A stretch of DNA of 43,242 bases from CAYQTE01 sp964420285 (GTDB lineage Bacteria > Planctomycetota > Phycisphaerae > Tepidisphaerales > Tepidisphaeraceae): the NCBI GenBank assembly GCA_964420285.1, contig CAYQTE010000038.1, forward strand, positions 1 through 43,242, read 5' to 3'. A model generated the notes under the pieces. The model worked only from the letters and a program-made list of their open reading frames with translations, was not told the origin of the DNA and made no database searches. The position numbers were made by a program, and so were the translations under genes. Below are positions 1-8,204 of this stretch, piece after piece. The stretch's first letter is position 1, and the number at the start of each line of letters is the position of its first letter.

Positions 1-150
1 TCCGCCGTTCTGACCTGCATTGCTGACAAGGGCGAGGAGCCGGTTGTCAGGCAGGAAATCGAATGGACGGACTTCCCCCTGCCGGAAATCCACATCTGGC
101 TCGGTTTTGAAGACGACAAGACAATCGCCTACCTGCCGAGCGAACATTGA
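1..150 (+). CDS. 3' end of an unrecognised protein (partial)
   Basis: Frame 1 is open from the window start to a TGA at 148-150 and encodes the last 49 residues of a protein. The tail is acidic and contains the string PEIHIWLGFEDD. The next gene follows closely on the same strand, so the two are probably co-transcribed. I do not recognise the family. Position inside the mobile element suggests an accessory or transfer-related cargo gene, but that is only context. Confidence 0.5.
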   Translation, partial: SAVLTCIADKGEEPVVRQEIEWTDFPLPEIHIWLGFEDDKTIAYLPSEH

Positions 151-183
151 ATTCGCTTGGCTCAACTCAAACACAATGACAAA

Positions 184-528
184 ATGAAAACACCAAATCA
201 ATCAAATCCCATGAAACGCACATCCCGCCGCCAAGAGGCATTCACCGATTGCCTTTGGCACGGCCACGAGGGCGCCATCCTGTTGGAATGGCTCCTTGAG
301 GCGCTCAAGAACAAACTGGCGGAGGCAAACGCCGCCGCCAACTCGAAAGCGACGCTTGCCCTGACCGCGGAACTTATCACGGTCAGGGAGCACCTCAAGC
401 GGGCGTTTCGGGCGCTGACCCACATCAAGCCCCGGCAACTCACGCGGGCGCTTTCCCTCGAATCGTGCAGCACGGACGCCGTGACGCGCGAGCGTCTTGA
501 TCGCCTCGAACGGTTAACCACGAAATAG
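184..528 (+). CDS. Small helical hypothetical protein
   Basis: This 114-residue reading frame is basic and predicted to be mostly helical; the centre is rich in Ala, Leu, Lys and Glu (WLLEALKNKLAEANAAANS). A TTG at 157, an ATG at 184 and an ATG at 211 are all in frame, and none has a clear Shine-Dalgarno sequence. I chose 184; the start at 211 (MKRTSRRQEA) is equally possible. It lies 33 bases after the preceding stop and 10 bases before the next start, so it looks like one gene of a small plus-strand operon. The alternating Lys/Arg/Glu pattern would suit a nucleic-acid or partner-binding protein, but no family is recognised. Confidence 0.5.
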   Translation: MKTPNQSNPMKRTSRRQEAFTDCLWHGHEGAILLEWLLEALKNKLAEANAAANSKATLALTAELITVREHLKRAFRALTHIKPRQLTRALSLESCSTDAVTRERLDRLERLTTK

Positions 529-538
529 AACCAATCCC

Positions 539-769
539 ATGACACATAAAGAGTTCTATTCCATTCTCACGGGGACAGTCTTCGCGCTGGCCTTCGTTGA
601 CCTGTTCGCAGGCTTCTACCTGTTCTTCTGGCAGCTTCTCAAGTCGCCGGATGGACATGGACTCCTGCTTACGATAGCGAGTCTGCATTGCGCCACGATG
701 TATATTCTCCTGCTGGTGCTTGTGCATTACCTGCGACTGTGGTTCAAAGCGCTGGCGGGCGAAGAGTAA
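539..769 (+). CDS. Small membrane protein, two to three spans
   Basis: A 76-residue protein starting at ATG 539. It has two hydrophobic stretches, about residues 9-33 (TGTVFALAFVDLFAGFYLFF) and about 43-64 (LTIASLHCATMYILLLVLVH), joined by a short polar loop with Lys-Ser-Pro-Asp-Gly. It ends in an acidic tail. It is the last gene of the three-gene plus-strand run and is followed by a terminator-like hairpin at 791. Small inner-membrane proteins are common in conjugation modules, for example as channel or entry-exclusion accessories, but the sequence itself gives no specific function. Confidence 0.5.
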   Translation: MTHKEFYSILTGTVFALAFVDLFAGFYLFFWQLLKSPDGHGLLLTIASLHCATMYILLLVLVHYLRLWFKALAGEE

Positions 770-790
770 CCGACCCCGCGAAAACCGGCT

Positions 791-819
791 CGCCCTCCCA
801 AAACGAGGGCGGGCTTTTC
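791..819 (+). terminator. Rho-independent-type terminator after the first gene run
   Basis: CGCCCTC (791-797) pairs with GAGGGCG (805-811) around a 7-base loop and is followed by GGCTTTTC. It sits 20 bases after the stop at 769. On the other strand the run of seven A at 830-836 next to the GC-rich stem CCCGC/GCGGG (843-855) could stop transcripts leaving the relaxase gene. I see no gene in 770-965. Confidence 0.55.
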
Positions 820-965
820 ACGCGCTGGCAAAAAAATCGCGACCCGCTGCGCGGGGTGTGGCGCTGCGCCATCCGCAGGTCTTATGCGCCGAAACCCGCC
901 GCGCCGACTCCCGCGCCGTGCGGCCTGGGCTGTCTCCCCCGAACATCTCGGGCGCCGACATTGCG

Positions 966-3900
966 TCAAATGTCGATGTCGATCGTTCTTCCCGGCGGCT
1001 CCCTTTCGACATCGGGAGCTTTTCGTGGCGCTGGACGCGATAGCTTGGGTGCCGGGCGTGTTCCCAGCATGTCGCGGGTTCGCGCTTCCTTGTGCGGCTT
1101 GGGCGCCGGCACGGTCTTGTGTCGTCCCAGTTGCTCTTTGGTCTTGCGTTCCTTGGCCGCATCGATCTGTTCCAGCGCCTTGGCGATCCGCTCCTCGGCC
1201 TGCCTTTGGGCGGCACGCAATTCCTGTTGGTAATCCTCGGGCATTGGCGGCGGCGATTTTTCCTTCGGCTCGACAAGCTCCAATGCCGAGCGCCGGTCGG
1301 CCGCCGCCGACACCGCCTCCAGCAGTTCCTGTTTGTTGTGCGTGAATGTGTCCATCCGCTTTTTGCCACGCGACTCGGACACGTAGATTTGCCGCCGGTT
1401 GGCGGCGCCGAACGACATGGCGCTCTCGACGACTATCACATGGTCAACGTTTTTGCTCTGGGCGCCATGCGAGGTGGTCACGTAGCCGTATCTGAGGTGG
1501 GCAAAATCCTTGTCGAGCACCATGCCGTTGTCCAGTTTCAGGTCGCCGTGTTCATCGAAACCGGTCAGGGTGTAGTGGGCTCCGTTGAACACCCTGCTTC
1601 GGCCATAAACGGCATCACCGTTCTTGGTGATGCGGATGCGGTCGCCGGCGGCGAGCATTTCCACGTCAGGCCGATAGACCTTGAACCGGTCGGAATAGAG
1701 TTCCAGGTTGAGCGCCCGCCGCGCGAACTTCGTCGCGAACTTGGGCGAGTCCACGGGCACCTTCACATAGATGATGCCCTCGTCGTAGTCGATTTTCTCG
1801 ATCGGCACCCGCGTGCCGGCCTGGGTTCCGGGCGTTGCCGTTATATATTCGATGATCCAGCCCGGCCGGTAGCTGTGCCAGTCGGCCAGATCGGCCGGGG
1901 ACATGTGGACTTCCCGCAGTATGGACACCGGCCGCTCATCCTTGAGTTCGCCGCGATCCTTGAGCGTTTGGCGAATCTCCTTTGTCGTCAGCCGGCCCTC
2001 GGCGTGTGTGGGGGCGATGACCAGCGGCCTGGAACCGTCATCCGACGATTTGACATACAATTGCGCAACCGCCTTGTATCGGGTCGGGAACGGCAGTTCA
2101 TGAATCTGGCCCGCTTCATTCATGAGGGTGAAGGCCTCGCCCACTTTTTCGTCGGAGAGCAGTTCGATGATCTGGCGATTGATGCCTTCCTGACGCAGAA
2201 TTTTTGTCACCATGGCCGGCTTGAGGTCGGCGTAATCGTAGAGGGTGCGCATCGCATCCCCCCGCTCGATGGCGTGATGCTGGGCCTTGTCCCCTGAGAA
2301 AACAATCCTCGCGCCGTGCTTGTCGGCCAGTGCAAACAGCTCGCGCATCGACCGTGCCGAGATTTGGCCGGATTCGTCCACCCACCAGACGCCGTGGCGG
2401 TATTCATCCTGGAGTTTCTCATTCACGAGTAATTGCTGGACGGTGTGGGCGTTGGCGAATCCGCGCTTGCGCAGCGTTTCGTGCACGGCCGGCGTCTCCG
2501 GCGCCACCACCAGCACCTTGTGGCCTTCGGCCTCCATCGCCGCCACCGCCTCCTGCATCAGCAGGGTCTTGCCCGTGCCGGCTTTACCCTCGATCGCAAC
2601 CACCCTGTCCTTGCTGGTGAGCACATGCATCACCGCCGCGCGCTGCTCCTCGTTGAGCTTTTCGTTCCGTATGCGATGTCCGGGAACGAGCGGCTCTTGC
2701 GTTCCCATTCCATCCTTGACCCACTTCACATTCGCCCGTTCCTCGGCCAGCACGCTGTGCGTCGTCACCAGCTTCCGGCCGTCCACTTCCTTGATGATCA
2801 ATTCCGGATGCTTCTTCATCGCCTCGCGCAGACCTTCGGGCGTCAGTCCGCTGCCATAGCTGCGGCGCATGGCCTGTGTGAGGATATCCCAGTCGGTCAC
2901 GACCGACGCCTGATGGAAGTTGTGGAGGATGGAGCGGTCGAGCGCCGCCCGCTCCAAACTTGGGTCAACCGGCCGCTTCGGCTTGGGCGGTGCCGTGGCG
3001 TCCGGACCCAGGAGCGCCATCGCCGACCCCGCCCCCGGCAGGCCCTTCGCCTTGCGGCGCCTGCCCGGCTGGTCGTCGATGTCCAATTCCGGCTGCGCCG
3101 GCGACTGCGGCTCCGGCGTGACGGCGCCACGCTCCGCGGTCGCTGCGTCACGCGCCGGGTCGGCCAGCACCGCCGGCTCCGCCGGATGCTCGACCACCTT
3201 GCGTGGCCCGCTTCGGCCCAATTGCCTTGAGATCGGCGGTTTGAGGAACTTGTCCATCGCCACCCGATTCTCGCCGGTCACCGCCGCGTGCCAGTATTCG
3301 CGCAGCTCGGTGTAGGGGATGGCCTTGTCCTTGGGCAGCCGTGTCCAGGCTCCCAGCTTTGCCGCCAGGGCCGGGTCGGTGATTCCCAGTCTCGCCTTGG
3401 CCTCCTCGATCTGGTGGGTGCGCTTGGAGAACTGGTGGATGACGTCGTCCGGCACGCCGACGACCTCGAAGTATTTGCCGGCCGGACGTGTGGGATAGCC
3501 GATCTCCACCAGGTAGTTGGAGACCCGGGTCATGAAGTCGGCCTCGATATGTTTGGCCTGCTGATTGATCAGAAAGAACTGCGCCGCCTTCCATCTGTCC
3601 TCGGCGTCGTGGAAAGTGGCGTTGAACGTGAAGCAGTGCAGGTGAAGCTGCGGGTCTGGAACGTGCCCAGGCGTCGGCCGGGCGGTCTTGTGCAGGAACT
3701 CCGCCCAGAGCAGTTCGCGGGTCGGCACATCACCGTCCTTCTGGCCGTTGATCCGCACCCGCGTGCGCGCCATCGTCTCGGCCACCGCCATCGACTCCCG
3801 CGCCGCCCGCAGCAGCACCTCGGGGATTCGCTCATCGCCGTTCCAGGCGTAAAGGACGGATACCGACTTGGGAAGATCGAACTCGAAATCGTATCCGCAG

Positions 3901-4127
3901 GTTCGCTTGGCCTTGGTCCGGGGCGTGAGGTTCTCGCCGGTGGCGGGGTTGACGTTATCACAGAGGGCGATGAAGTCCTGGGCCTCGACCCTGCCGCGCA
4001 GTCCCAGCCGCTCGGCCCCCTTGCCGCCCCAGACGCCGATGATCTCCTGGCCTTCCGAGTAATAGTCCTGTCGGGCCTTCTCGAAGTAATAGGCCTTGGC
4101 CGATTCAGCAGACTCTCGGGGTGTCAT
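966..4127 (-). CDS. MobF-family conjugative relaxase with C-terminal helicase (TraI/TrwC type)
   Basis: A relaxase nicks oriT and stays bound to the transferred strand; its helicase half then unwinds the DNA. The first 25 residues contain paired tyrosines (AYYF and DYY), the usual catalytic Tyr cluster. A three-His metal site is seen as FLHKTAR then DPQLHLHCF (about residues 170-195). The helicase part has Walker A GKAGTGKT near 510-518, a Walker B-like WWVDESGQ near 575-585 and a late helicase motif HGAQSKNVDHVIVV near 885-900. A Pro/Ala-rich linker separates the two halves. The frame extends to a TTG at 4196, but a TTGACA promoter has its -10 overlapping that codon, so I chose ATG 4127 (1,053 residues). 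Usual family length is about 1,000 or more. The C-terminal 100 residues are basic. Confidence 0.93.
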   Translation of the reverse strand: MTPRESAESAKAYYFEKARQDYYSEGQEIIGVWGGKGAERLGLRGRVEAQDFIALCDNVNPATGENLTPRTKAKRTCGYDFEFDLPKSVSVLYAWNGDERIPEVLLRAARESMAVAETMARTRVRINGQKDGDVPTRELLWAEFLHKTARPTPGHVPDPQLHLHCFTFNATFHDAEDRWKAAQFFLINQQAKHIEADFMTRVSNYLVEIGYPTRPAGKYFEVVGVPDDVIHQFSKRTHQIEEAKARLGITDPALAAKLGAWTRLPKDKAIPYTELREYWHAAVTGENRVAMDKFLKPPISRQLGRSGPRKVVEHPAEPAVLADPARDAATAERGAVTPEPQSPAQPELDIDDQPGRRRKAKGLPGAGSAMALLGPDATAPPKPKRPVDPSLERAALDRSILHNFHQASVVTDWDILTQAMRRSYGSGLTPEGLREAMKKHPELIIKEVDGRKLVTTHSVLAEERANVKWVKDGMGTQEPLVPGHRIRNEKLNEEQRAAVMHVLTSKDRVVAIEGKAGTGKTLLMQEAVAAMEAEGHKVLVVAPETPAVHETLRKRGFANAHTVQQLLVNEKLQDEYRHGVWWVDESGQISARSMRELFALADKHGARIVFSGDKAQHHAIERGDAMRTLYDYADLKPAMVTKILRQEGINRQIIELLSDEKVGEAFTLMNEAGQIHELPFPTRYKAVAQLYVKSSDDGSRPLVIAPTHAEGRLTTKEIRQTLKDRGELKDERPVSILREVHMSPADLADWHSYRPGWIIEYITATPGTQAGTRVPIEKIDYDEGIIYVKVPVDSPKFATKFARRALNLELYSDRFKVYRPDVEMLAAGDRIRITKNGDAVYGRSRVFNGAHYTLTGFDEHGDLKLDNGMVLDKDFAHLRYGYVTTSHGAQSKNVDHVIVVESAMSFGAANRRQIYVSESRGKKRMDTFTHNKQELLEAVSAAADRRSALELVEPKEKSPPPMPEDYQQELRAAQRQAEERIAKALEQIDAAKERKTKEQLGRHKTVPAPKPHKEARTRDMLGTRPAPKLSRPAPRKAPDVEREPPGRTIDIDI

Positions 4128-4150
4128 GAAAAACACAGGGATCCGTCCGG

Positions 4151-4501
4151 TTGAAATGGATGAGGGAGAGTTACTCTCTGAACCGACCTTATCCAAAATT
4201 TATTCCAGGGGTGTCAAGCATCATCAAAAGGTCAGGTCATTCAGCGTTTTGGTCAGCAGATCAGTTGATATCCGATCTCAATACGGCGGAGCAAAAAGGA
4301 GACGACGATGAGACGATTACGGTGGGTAACGTGGTCGGGGAATCAAGCGACAGCGAAATAGTGAACAAAAAGCAATTTCAGCACTTAGACATCTTCCCTA
4401 TGGAGGACCATAGGGCGGAAATTCGGGAGCTTGTTCGCGCCGCTGCTGGCGCCAGAATTGCCGGGAAGCAAATCGCATCACGCCATACCCGGTCAGCGTA
4501 A
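4151..4501 (+). CDS. Doubtful small reading frame ahead of the coupling-protein gene
   Basis: A 116-residue frame is open from ATG 4151 to a TAA at 4499-4501 that overlaps an ATG at 4501 (TAATG) of the coupling-protein frame. The overlap would fit translational coupling. Against it, the 5' part overlaps the relaxase promoter, codon choice is unlike the neighbours, and the protein resembles no relaxosome accessory family I know. A shorter version starting at GTG 4361 is possible. A separate 17-codon frame at 4308-4361 has a good AGGAG seven bases ahead of its ATG and could be a leader peptide. I regard the stretch mainly as regulatory DNA. Confidence 0.2.
   Translation: MKWMRESYSLNRPYPKFIPGVSSIIKRSGHSAFWSADQLISDLNTAEQKGDDDETITVGNVVGESSDSEIVNKKQFQHLDIFPMEDHRAEIRELVRAAAGARIAGKQIASRHTRSA
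4188..4217 (-). promoter_or_regulatory. Promoter of the relaxase gene
   Basis: Read on the minus strand, a perfect -35 TTGACA (4217-4212) is followed after 18 bases by GATAAG (4193-4188). The predicted transcript starts near 4181, leaving about 54 bases before ATG 4127. The -10 covers the alternative TTG start at 4196, which is the reason for rejecting that start. Confidence 0.55.
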
Positions 4502-4587
4502 TGCCCTCGACTGCATGTTATAGTCCATCGAATAGATTTTCGCCACAGACTTGCTATATTCCCGCCGGCAATTTTTCCCCGGCCGCG
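4218..4587. promoter_or_regulatory. Relaxase/coupling-protein intergenic region, candidate oriT
   Basis: This roughly 370-base gap separates the divergent relaxase and coupling-protein genes. It is more AT-rich than its surroundings. It contains a perfect palindrome, CCCTATGG (4396-4403), AGGA, CCATAGGG (4408-4415), and a smaller GCGCC/GGCGC hairpin at 4437-4452. MobF systems usually have oriT beside the relaxase gene, with an inverted repeat near the nick. Assigning oriT here is inference from position and the palindrome; no nic consensus is recognised. Confidence 0.4.
4552..4560 (+). promoter_or_regulatory. Extended -10 promoter element for the coupling-protein gene
   Basis: TGCTATATT matches an extended -10 (TGn followed by TATATT at 4555-4560). 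No good -35 lies 16-18 bases upstream. A transcript would start near 4567, about 20 bases before ATG 4588. This supports starting the coupling protein at 4588 and not at 4501. Confidence 0.35.
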
Positions 4588-7308
4588 ATGGGCAAAGACC
4601 CCAGGGCCGGCACCAGCCGGCCGCCAACCTCCCATGACATCCTAAAACCATTTCACTCGTCGATAGTGCAATGGCGCGCTGACGGTCTGGTCTATCGGGA
4701 AATCGCCAAACGGCTTGAGAAGGCGGCGGGGCTGGACGTGGACTTCAACGATGTCGCCCGCTACTGCAAGGCCGAGAACATCCAGGCCGAACCGCCCCAG
4801 AAGCTCCCGCCGACCCGCAAAGACATGGCTGGCAAAGGCCGCCAGCAGCAGCCAAAGGCAGTCGTCGGCAGCGACGATGGCGCCGATGCCAGCGCCAATA
4901 CACAATCAGCAGCCCCGGCGCGAAGCGATGAACCGGCGGACGACCAACCCACCGTCGCGGAAGCCAATCGTCCGCCGCGTCAGGCGGTGTCCAAATCCAC
5001 TTCCGCGAAGAAACCGAATCTGGCTGCCCGCGCCCGGGAAATCGCCGCCGGGCTATCTGAGGCGCCGGCCGCACCAACGGCGGACGGAGAGGATGCCTCG
5101 TCAGCGGATGAACTTGAACCTGCCGACAGCGATGTGGCCGACGAGCCTATGACTGAACCCGAGCCGGCGCCAGCGGCGCCGGCGGAGGATGGTGTTGAGG
5201 ACGCGGCCGTGGATGAATCCGACGATCTTGGCGACGATGATGATGCCGATATCGAGCGCGAACAAGCCGCGCGAACAGACCCGGAAAACACCCCGCGCGA
5301 ACAAGATGCAACCGCTTTTGTTCATCAGGGTTTAGGCGCGAACAAAACCACGCGCGAACAAGCCGCTGGGGCGTCGCTCACCGCACCCGAGCCGCCGCCG
5401 CCTGACATTGCCGGGTTCCTGGCCGAGTCGATCCAGACCCTGGCAACCTGCTGCCGAACCCCCGAGGCGTTTTATGAGTCGCTGGCGACGACGGTGAATC
5501 GGCTGGATGAGCTTGCGCAATCAGCGCCGCCCGAACAGCAACAGTTTTATCGTGAGCGCATCGCTGACCTCAGAAAAGACCTGGAGGCGCACACTCCCGA
5601 AAAACTCAAACAACGTAGCCGGCTGCAAAAGATTCGCGACTGGATTGGATGGCAGGCTATGGTCGGGCGGTACAAACTGGCACAGGCCGCCGCGCCATCG
5701 CAACCACCGCCGCCGGTCCATCAGCCATCTGGTTCGCAGCCGATGCCCTCTGTCGCGCCGCCTTCGGCGCCGGCGCCACCACAGGCCCCGCCATCCGCCG
5801 CACCACCGAGACAAGCTGCAACTCAATCTCAGCGCCGCCTGTTCGTGCCTCTGGAGCGCGTGCCCCTCTGGACCGCCGATCTGGAGCTTCTCACATTCAA
5901 TGGCGGCGCGGATCGGTTCACCCTGGCCGACGCGTGCGAGGGTGTGGCGATCTTCGGGTCCACAGGCTCAGGCAAGACCTCCGGCAGTGGACAGGCGCTG
6001 GCGCGCAGTTACCTCGGCGCCGGGTTCGGCGGGCTGGTGCTCACGGCCAAGGCGGATGAGTGTGAACTCTGGCAGCGATACGCCGAAGTGACCGGACGGA
6101 CGGAGCAGCTTTGCATCGTCCGCCCCGGCGGACCGTTCGCGTTCAACTTTTTGGACTATCAGGCCCGCCTGCCGGAGGCGCAGGGTGGGTCAACGGTGAA
6201 TGCGGTTGAGTTGCTGTTCGCGATCCTGGCCGCCTACGCCAAGAGTCAGCCGCGCAGTTCGGCCGACATGTACTGGGAGAACACCGCGCGTGAGTTGCTG
6301 ACCAACATTCTGCGGGTCTTCCGCGCCGCGGATGAGTTGCTCACGCTCGACAAGTTGCGGCAGTTCATGTCCGAGGCTCCGCACAGCCGCAAAGAGGTCA
6401 AATCCGGAGCCTTCAAGGATGGGAAGCTTTTTGCCCCGCTGCTCGCACGAGCCAGCAGGCTGTCGCGCGGGACGCCCAGCGAGGTGACGATCGACGAGGC
6501 GGAGCGATTCTGGATGACGGATTTTCCGCGGCTGGACGAGAGGCCGCGCTCCATCGTCGAGTCGCATCTGACGTCGATGATCAACATGTTCTTTGAGCCG
6601 CAGGTCTGGCAACTCTTCTGCGGCGGGACAACCATCACCCCCGAGGCGGTGTTCGACGGCGCCGTGATCGTCGTGGATGTGCCGGTGGAACGGAATTTGT
6701 CCATCGGGCGCATCGCCGCCATCATCTTCAAGCACTTCTTTCAACTGGCGGTGCCGCGCCGGATCGATCCCAGGGGTCCGACCCAGCGGCCGGTGTTCCT
6801 CTGGGCGGATGAGGCGCAGAACTTCACAACCGCGCATGACTCAATCTTCCAGGCGACCGCGCGCAGCGCCAGGGCGGCGACGGTCTATCTCACGCAGACC
6901 ATCTCCAACTACTACGCCGAGGCCAACGGCGACAAGCATCGGGTGAACGGATTCTTCTCGAACCTGAACACGAAGATCTTTCACTCGAATAACGACCCGG
7001 AGACCAACCACTGGGCCGCCGAGATGATCGGCAAGTCCATAAAGTACCGGTCGAGCCAGACGACCCGCGACGAACCGAATCAGGGGATGGGCAATTGGTG
7101 GCAGTCCCGCAAGCCCTCCACCAGCACGACCACCAACTCGCAGATGGATTACGAAATACAACCCGCGGATTTTGGAAAGCTGCGCACCGGCGGCATCCAC
7201 CCGGACCGTCCCGAGGACGACCTCCAGGTGGACGCCTATCTGTTCAAGAGCGGTGCGCGGTTCTCCAACGGGAAGAACTTTTTTGGAACCACTTTTTTAC
7301 AAGGATAG
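4588..7308 (+). CDS. Type IV coupling protein (TraD/TraG/VirD4-like ATPase) without membrane segments
   Basis: Coupling proteins are hexameric ATPases that bring the relaxase-DNA complex to the secretion channel. The C-terminal half carries Walker A GSTGSGKT (about residues 455-462), a Walker B FLWADEAQNF (about 735-745), and the following ARSARAATVYLTQTISNYY block typical of the TraD/TraG TraM-recognition region. The N-terminal part holds a helix-turn-helix-like segment (WRADGLVYREIAKRLEKAAG) and then about 200 residues rich in Pro, Ala, Asp and Glu. No hydrophobic span is present anywhere, although VirD4/TraD proteins normally have two near the N terminus. The frame is open from ATG 4501; I use ATG 4588 (906 residues), just before the conserved part. 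A four-span membrane protein starts 9 bases after the stop. Confidence 0.88.
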   Translation: MGKDPRAGTSRPPTSHDILKPFHSSIVQWRADGLVYREIAKRLEKAAGLDVDFNDVARYCKAENIQAEPPQKLPPTRKDMAGKGRQQQPKAVVGSDDGADASANTQSAAPARSDEPADDQPTVAEANRPPRQAVSKSTSAKKPNLAARAREIAAGLSEAPAAPTADGEDASSADELEPADSDVADEPMTEPEPAPAAPAEDGVEDAAVDESDDLGDDDDADIEREQAARTDPENTPREQDATAFVHQGLGANKTTREQAAGASLTAPEPPPPDIAGFLAESIQTLATCCRTPEAFYESLATTVNRLDELAQSAPPEQQQFYRERIADLRKDLEAHTPEKLKQRSRLQKIRDWIGWQAMVGRYKLAQAAAPSQPPPPVHQPSGSQPMPSVAPPSAPAPPQAPPSAAPPRQAATQSQRRLFVPLERVPLWTADLELLTFNGGADRFTLADACEGVAIFGSTGSGKTSGSGQALARSYLGAGFGGLVLTAKADECELWQRYAEVTGRTEQLCIVRPGGPFAFNFLDYQARLPEAQGGSTVNAVELLFAILAAYAKSQPRSSADMYWENTARELLTNILRVFRAADELLTLDKLRQFMSEAPHSRKEVKSGAFKDGKLFAPLLARASRLSRGTPSEVTIDEAERFWMTDFPRLDERPRSIVESHLTSMINMFFEPQVWQLFCGGTTITPEAVFDGAVIVVDVPVERNLSIGRIAAIIFKHFFQLAVPRRIDPRGPTQRPVFLWADEAQNFTTAHDSIFQATARSARAATVYLTQTISNYYAEANGDKHRVNGFFSNLNTKIFHSNNDPETNHWAAEMIGKSIKYRSSQTTRDEPNQGMGNWWQSRKPSTSTTTNSQMDYEIQPADFGKLRTGGIHPDRPEDDLQVDAYLFKSGARFSNGKNFFGTTFLQG
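5256..5362 (+). repeat. Five-copy iteron-like direct repeat inside the coupling-protein gene
   Basis: The word GCGCGAACA, usually extended to GCGCGAACAAG, occurs at 5256, 5269, 5295, 5336 and 5352. Start-to-start distances are 13, 26, 41 and 16 bases. Relative to the coding frame the copies fall in phases 2, 0, 2, 1 and 2, so they encode different peptides (REQA, ARTD, REQD, ANKT, REQA). Conservation of the DNA word across three frames points to a DNA-level role or recent DNA duplication. Two isolated copies occur elsewhere in the window (near 22,698 and 33,720), so single hits are not meaningful. Confidence 0.65.
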
Positions 7309-7317
7309 GGGTGCGTT

Positions 7318-8052
7318 ATGAGTCGTGATGATAATGTCACCGAGGCAATCATAGAGGGCGGCAAAGACGGCTATCGGCTCGGGAAATCCATCGCCCGGGT
7401 GTTGATGGTGCTGGTGCGGCCGATTGTGCTGTCCACGCAGGCGCTGTTCCGCAAGGACATGGGTGAGCGCTTCCTCACGTTAAACCAGACGGTCCTGACA
7501 GGCGCCGTCATCGTTGCCGCCGCCGCTGCCACCTTCTTGGGCGGATACCAGTCCGCCCATACTCTCGCTGCCCGACAAGAGGCCGATGCCACAGCCGCAT
7601 GCGCTGTGATCTTCGGTGTGCTGTGGCTGGGCGGCTTTGTCGCGGCGGCGGTCTGGCACTTCCAGGTGACGCTCCGAAAGCGCGGCCGGGACACCATCCT
7701 GTGGCATTCGCGATCCAACGGTGTGCCGCGCGTGCCGCAAATCACCTTTCCCATGGAACTGGCAATCGTCTGGGGGCTGACCGTTCTGGCGTACTGGTTC
7801 GGGCTCTTTGGCTTCGGTTTTCTGCTGATGCTCTCCGGCTTGTTCGCATGGCAGTCGGATGTTTGCCACAAGAAAGAGTTCTATAACCGCGTGCTGGATC
7901 AGATTGACGGCCAGATTGAAAGCGAGTGGCTGGGAGAAGCCGTCGAAAAGAGGCTCAGCCCCGCCCAGGCCCATGGCGTGGACACGTGGATGCCCGCGCA
8001 TATCTCCGACGACTACCGCCGGAAGGTGGCGGGATTCCTAAAGGGTCGCTGA
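7318..8052 (+). CDS. Four-span membrane protein coupled to the type IV coupling ATPase
   Basis: A 244-residue protein whose ATG follows the coupling-protein stop by 9 bases. Hydrophobic stretches lie near residues 26-44, 60-78, 93-116 and 148-178. The loop after the third span is basic (TLRKRGRDTILWHSRSN). The C-terminal 65 residues are soluble and charged and end in KVAGFLKGR. I do not recognise a named family. Because the neighbouring ATPase lacks the usual N-terminal spans, this protein is a candidate membrane anchor or platform for it; that is inference from gene order. A strong terminator follows at 8077. Confidence 0.7.
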   Translation: MSRDDNVTEAIIEGGKDGYRLGKSIARVLMVLVRPIVLSTQALFRKDMGERFLTLNQTVLTGAVIVAAAAATFLGGYQSAHTLAARQEADATAACAVIFGVLWLGGFVAAAVWHFQVTLRKRGRDTILWHSRSNGVPRVPQITFPMELAIVWGLTVLAYWFGLFGFGFLLMLSGLFAWQSDVCHKKEFYNRVLDQIDGQIESEWLGEAVEKRLSPAQAHGVDTWMPAHISDDYRRKVAGFLKGR

Positions 8053-8076
8053 GTCGGCCCCCGGCAGGGTTCATCA

Positions 8077-8107
8077 GGGTGCGGGACGGCCTGTCCCGCA
8101 CCCTTTT
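8077..8107 (+). terminator. Strong Rho-independent terminator
   Basis: GGGTGCGGGAC (8077-8087) and GTCCCGCACCC (8093-8103) form a perfect 11-bp stem with a 5-base loop, followed directly by TTTT. It closes the coupling-protein/membrane-protein operon, 25 bases after the stop at 8052. Confidence 0.85.
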
Positions 8108-8204
8108 GCATGGACTTTGTGAGTGAAACCCTGTTGCGCTTTGCCAATTGATTTATCGCCGAAAAACGTTGACTGGCAACGCCGATGGCAACAGACTCGG
8201 GTTC

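Noticed and set aside
4501..4590. ATG 4501 as the start of the coupling protein
   Set aside because: The first 29 residues look non-conserved and low in protein character, and an extended -10 at 4552-4560 lies downstream of it. It is kept only as an alternative because of the TAATG overlap.
5256..5362. GCGCGAACA array as CRISPR
   Set aside because: Units are 9-11 bases with irregular distances of 13-41; CRISPR repeats are longer with even spacing.
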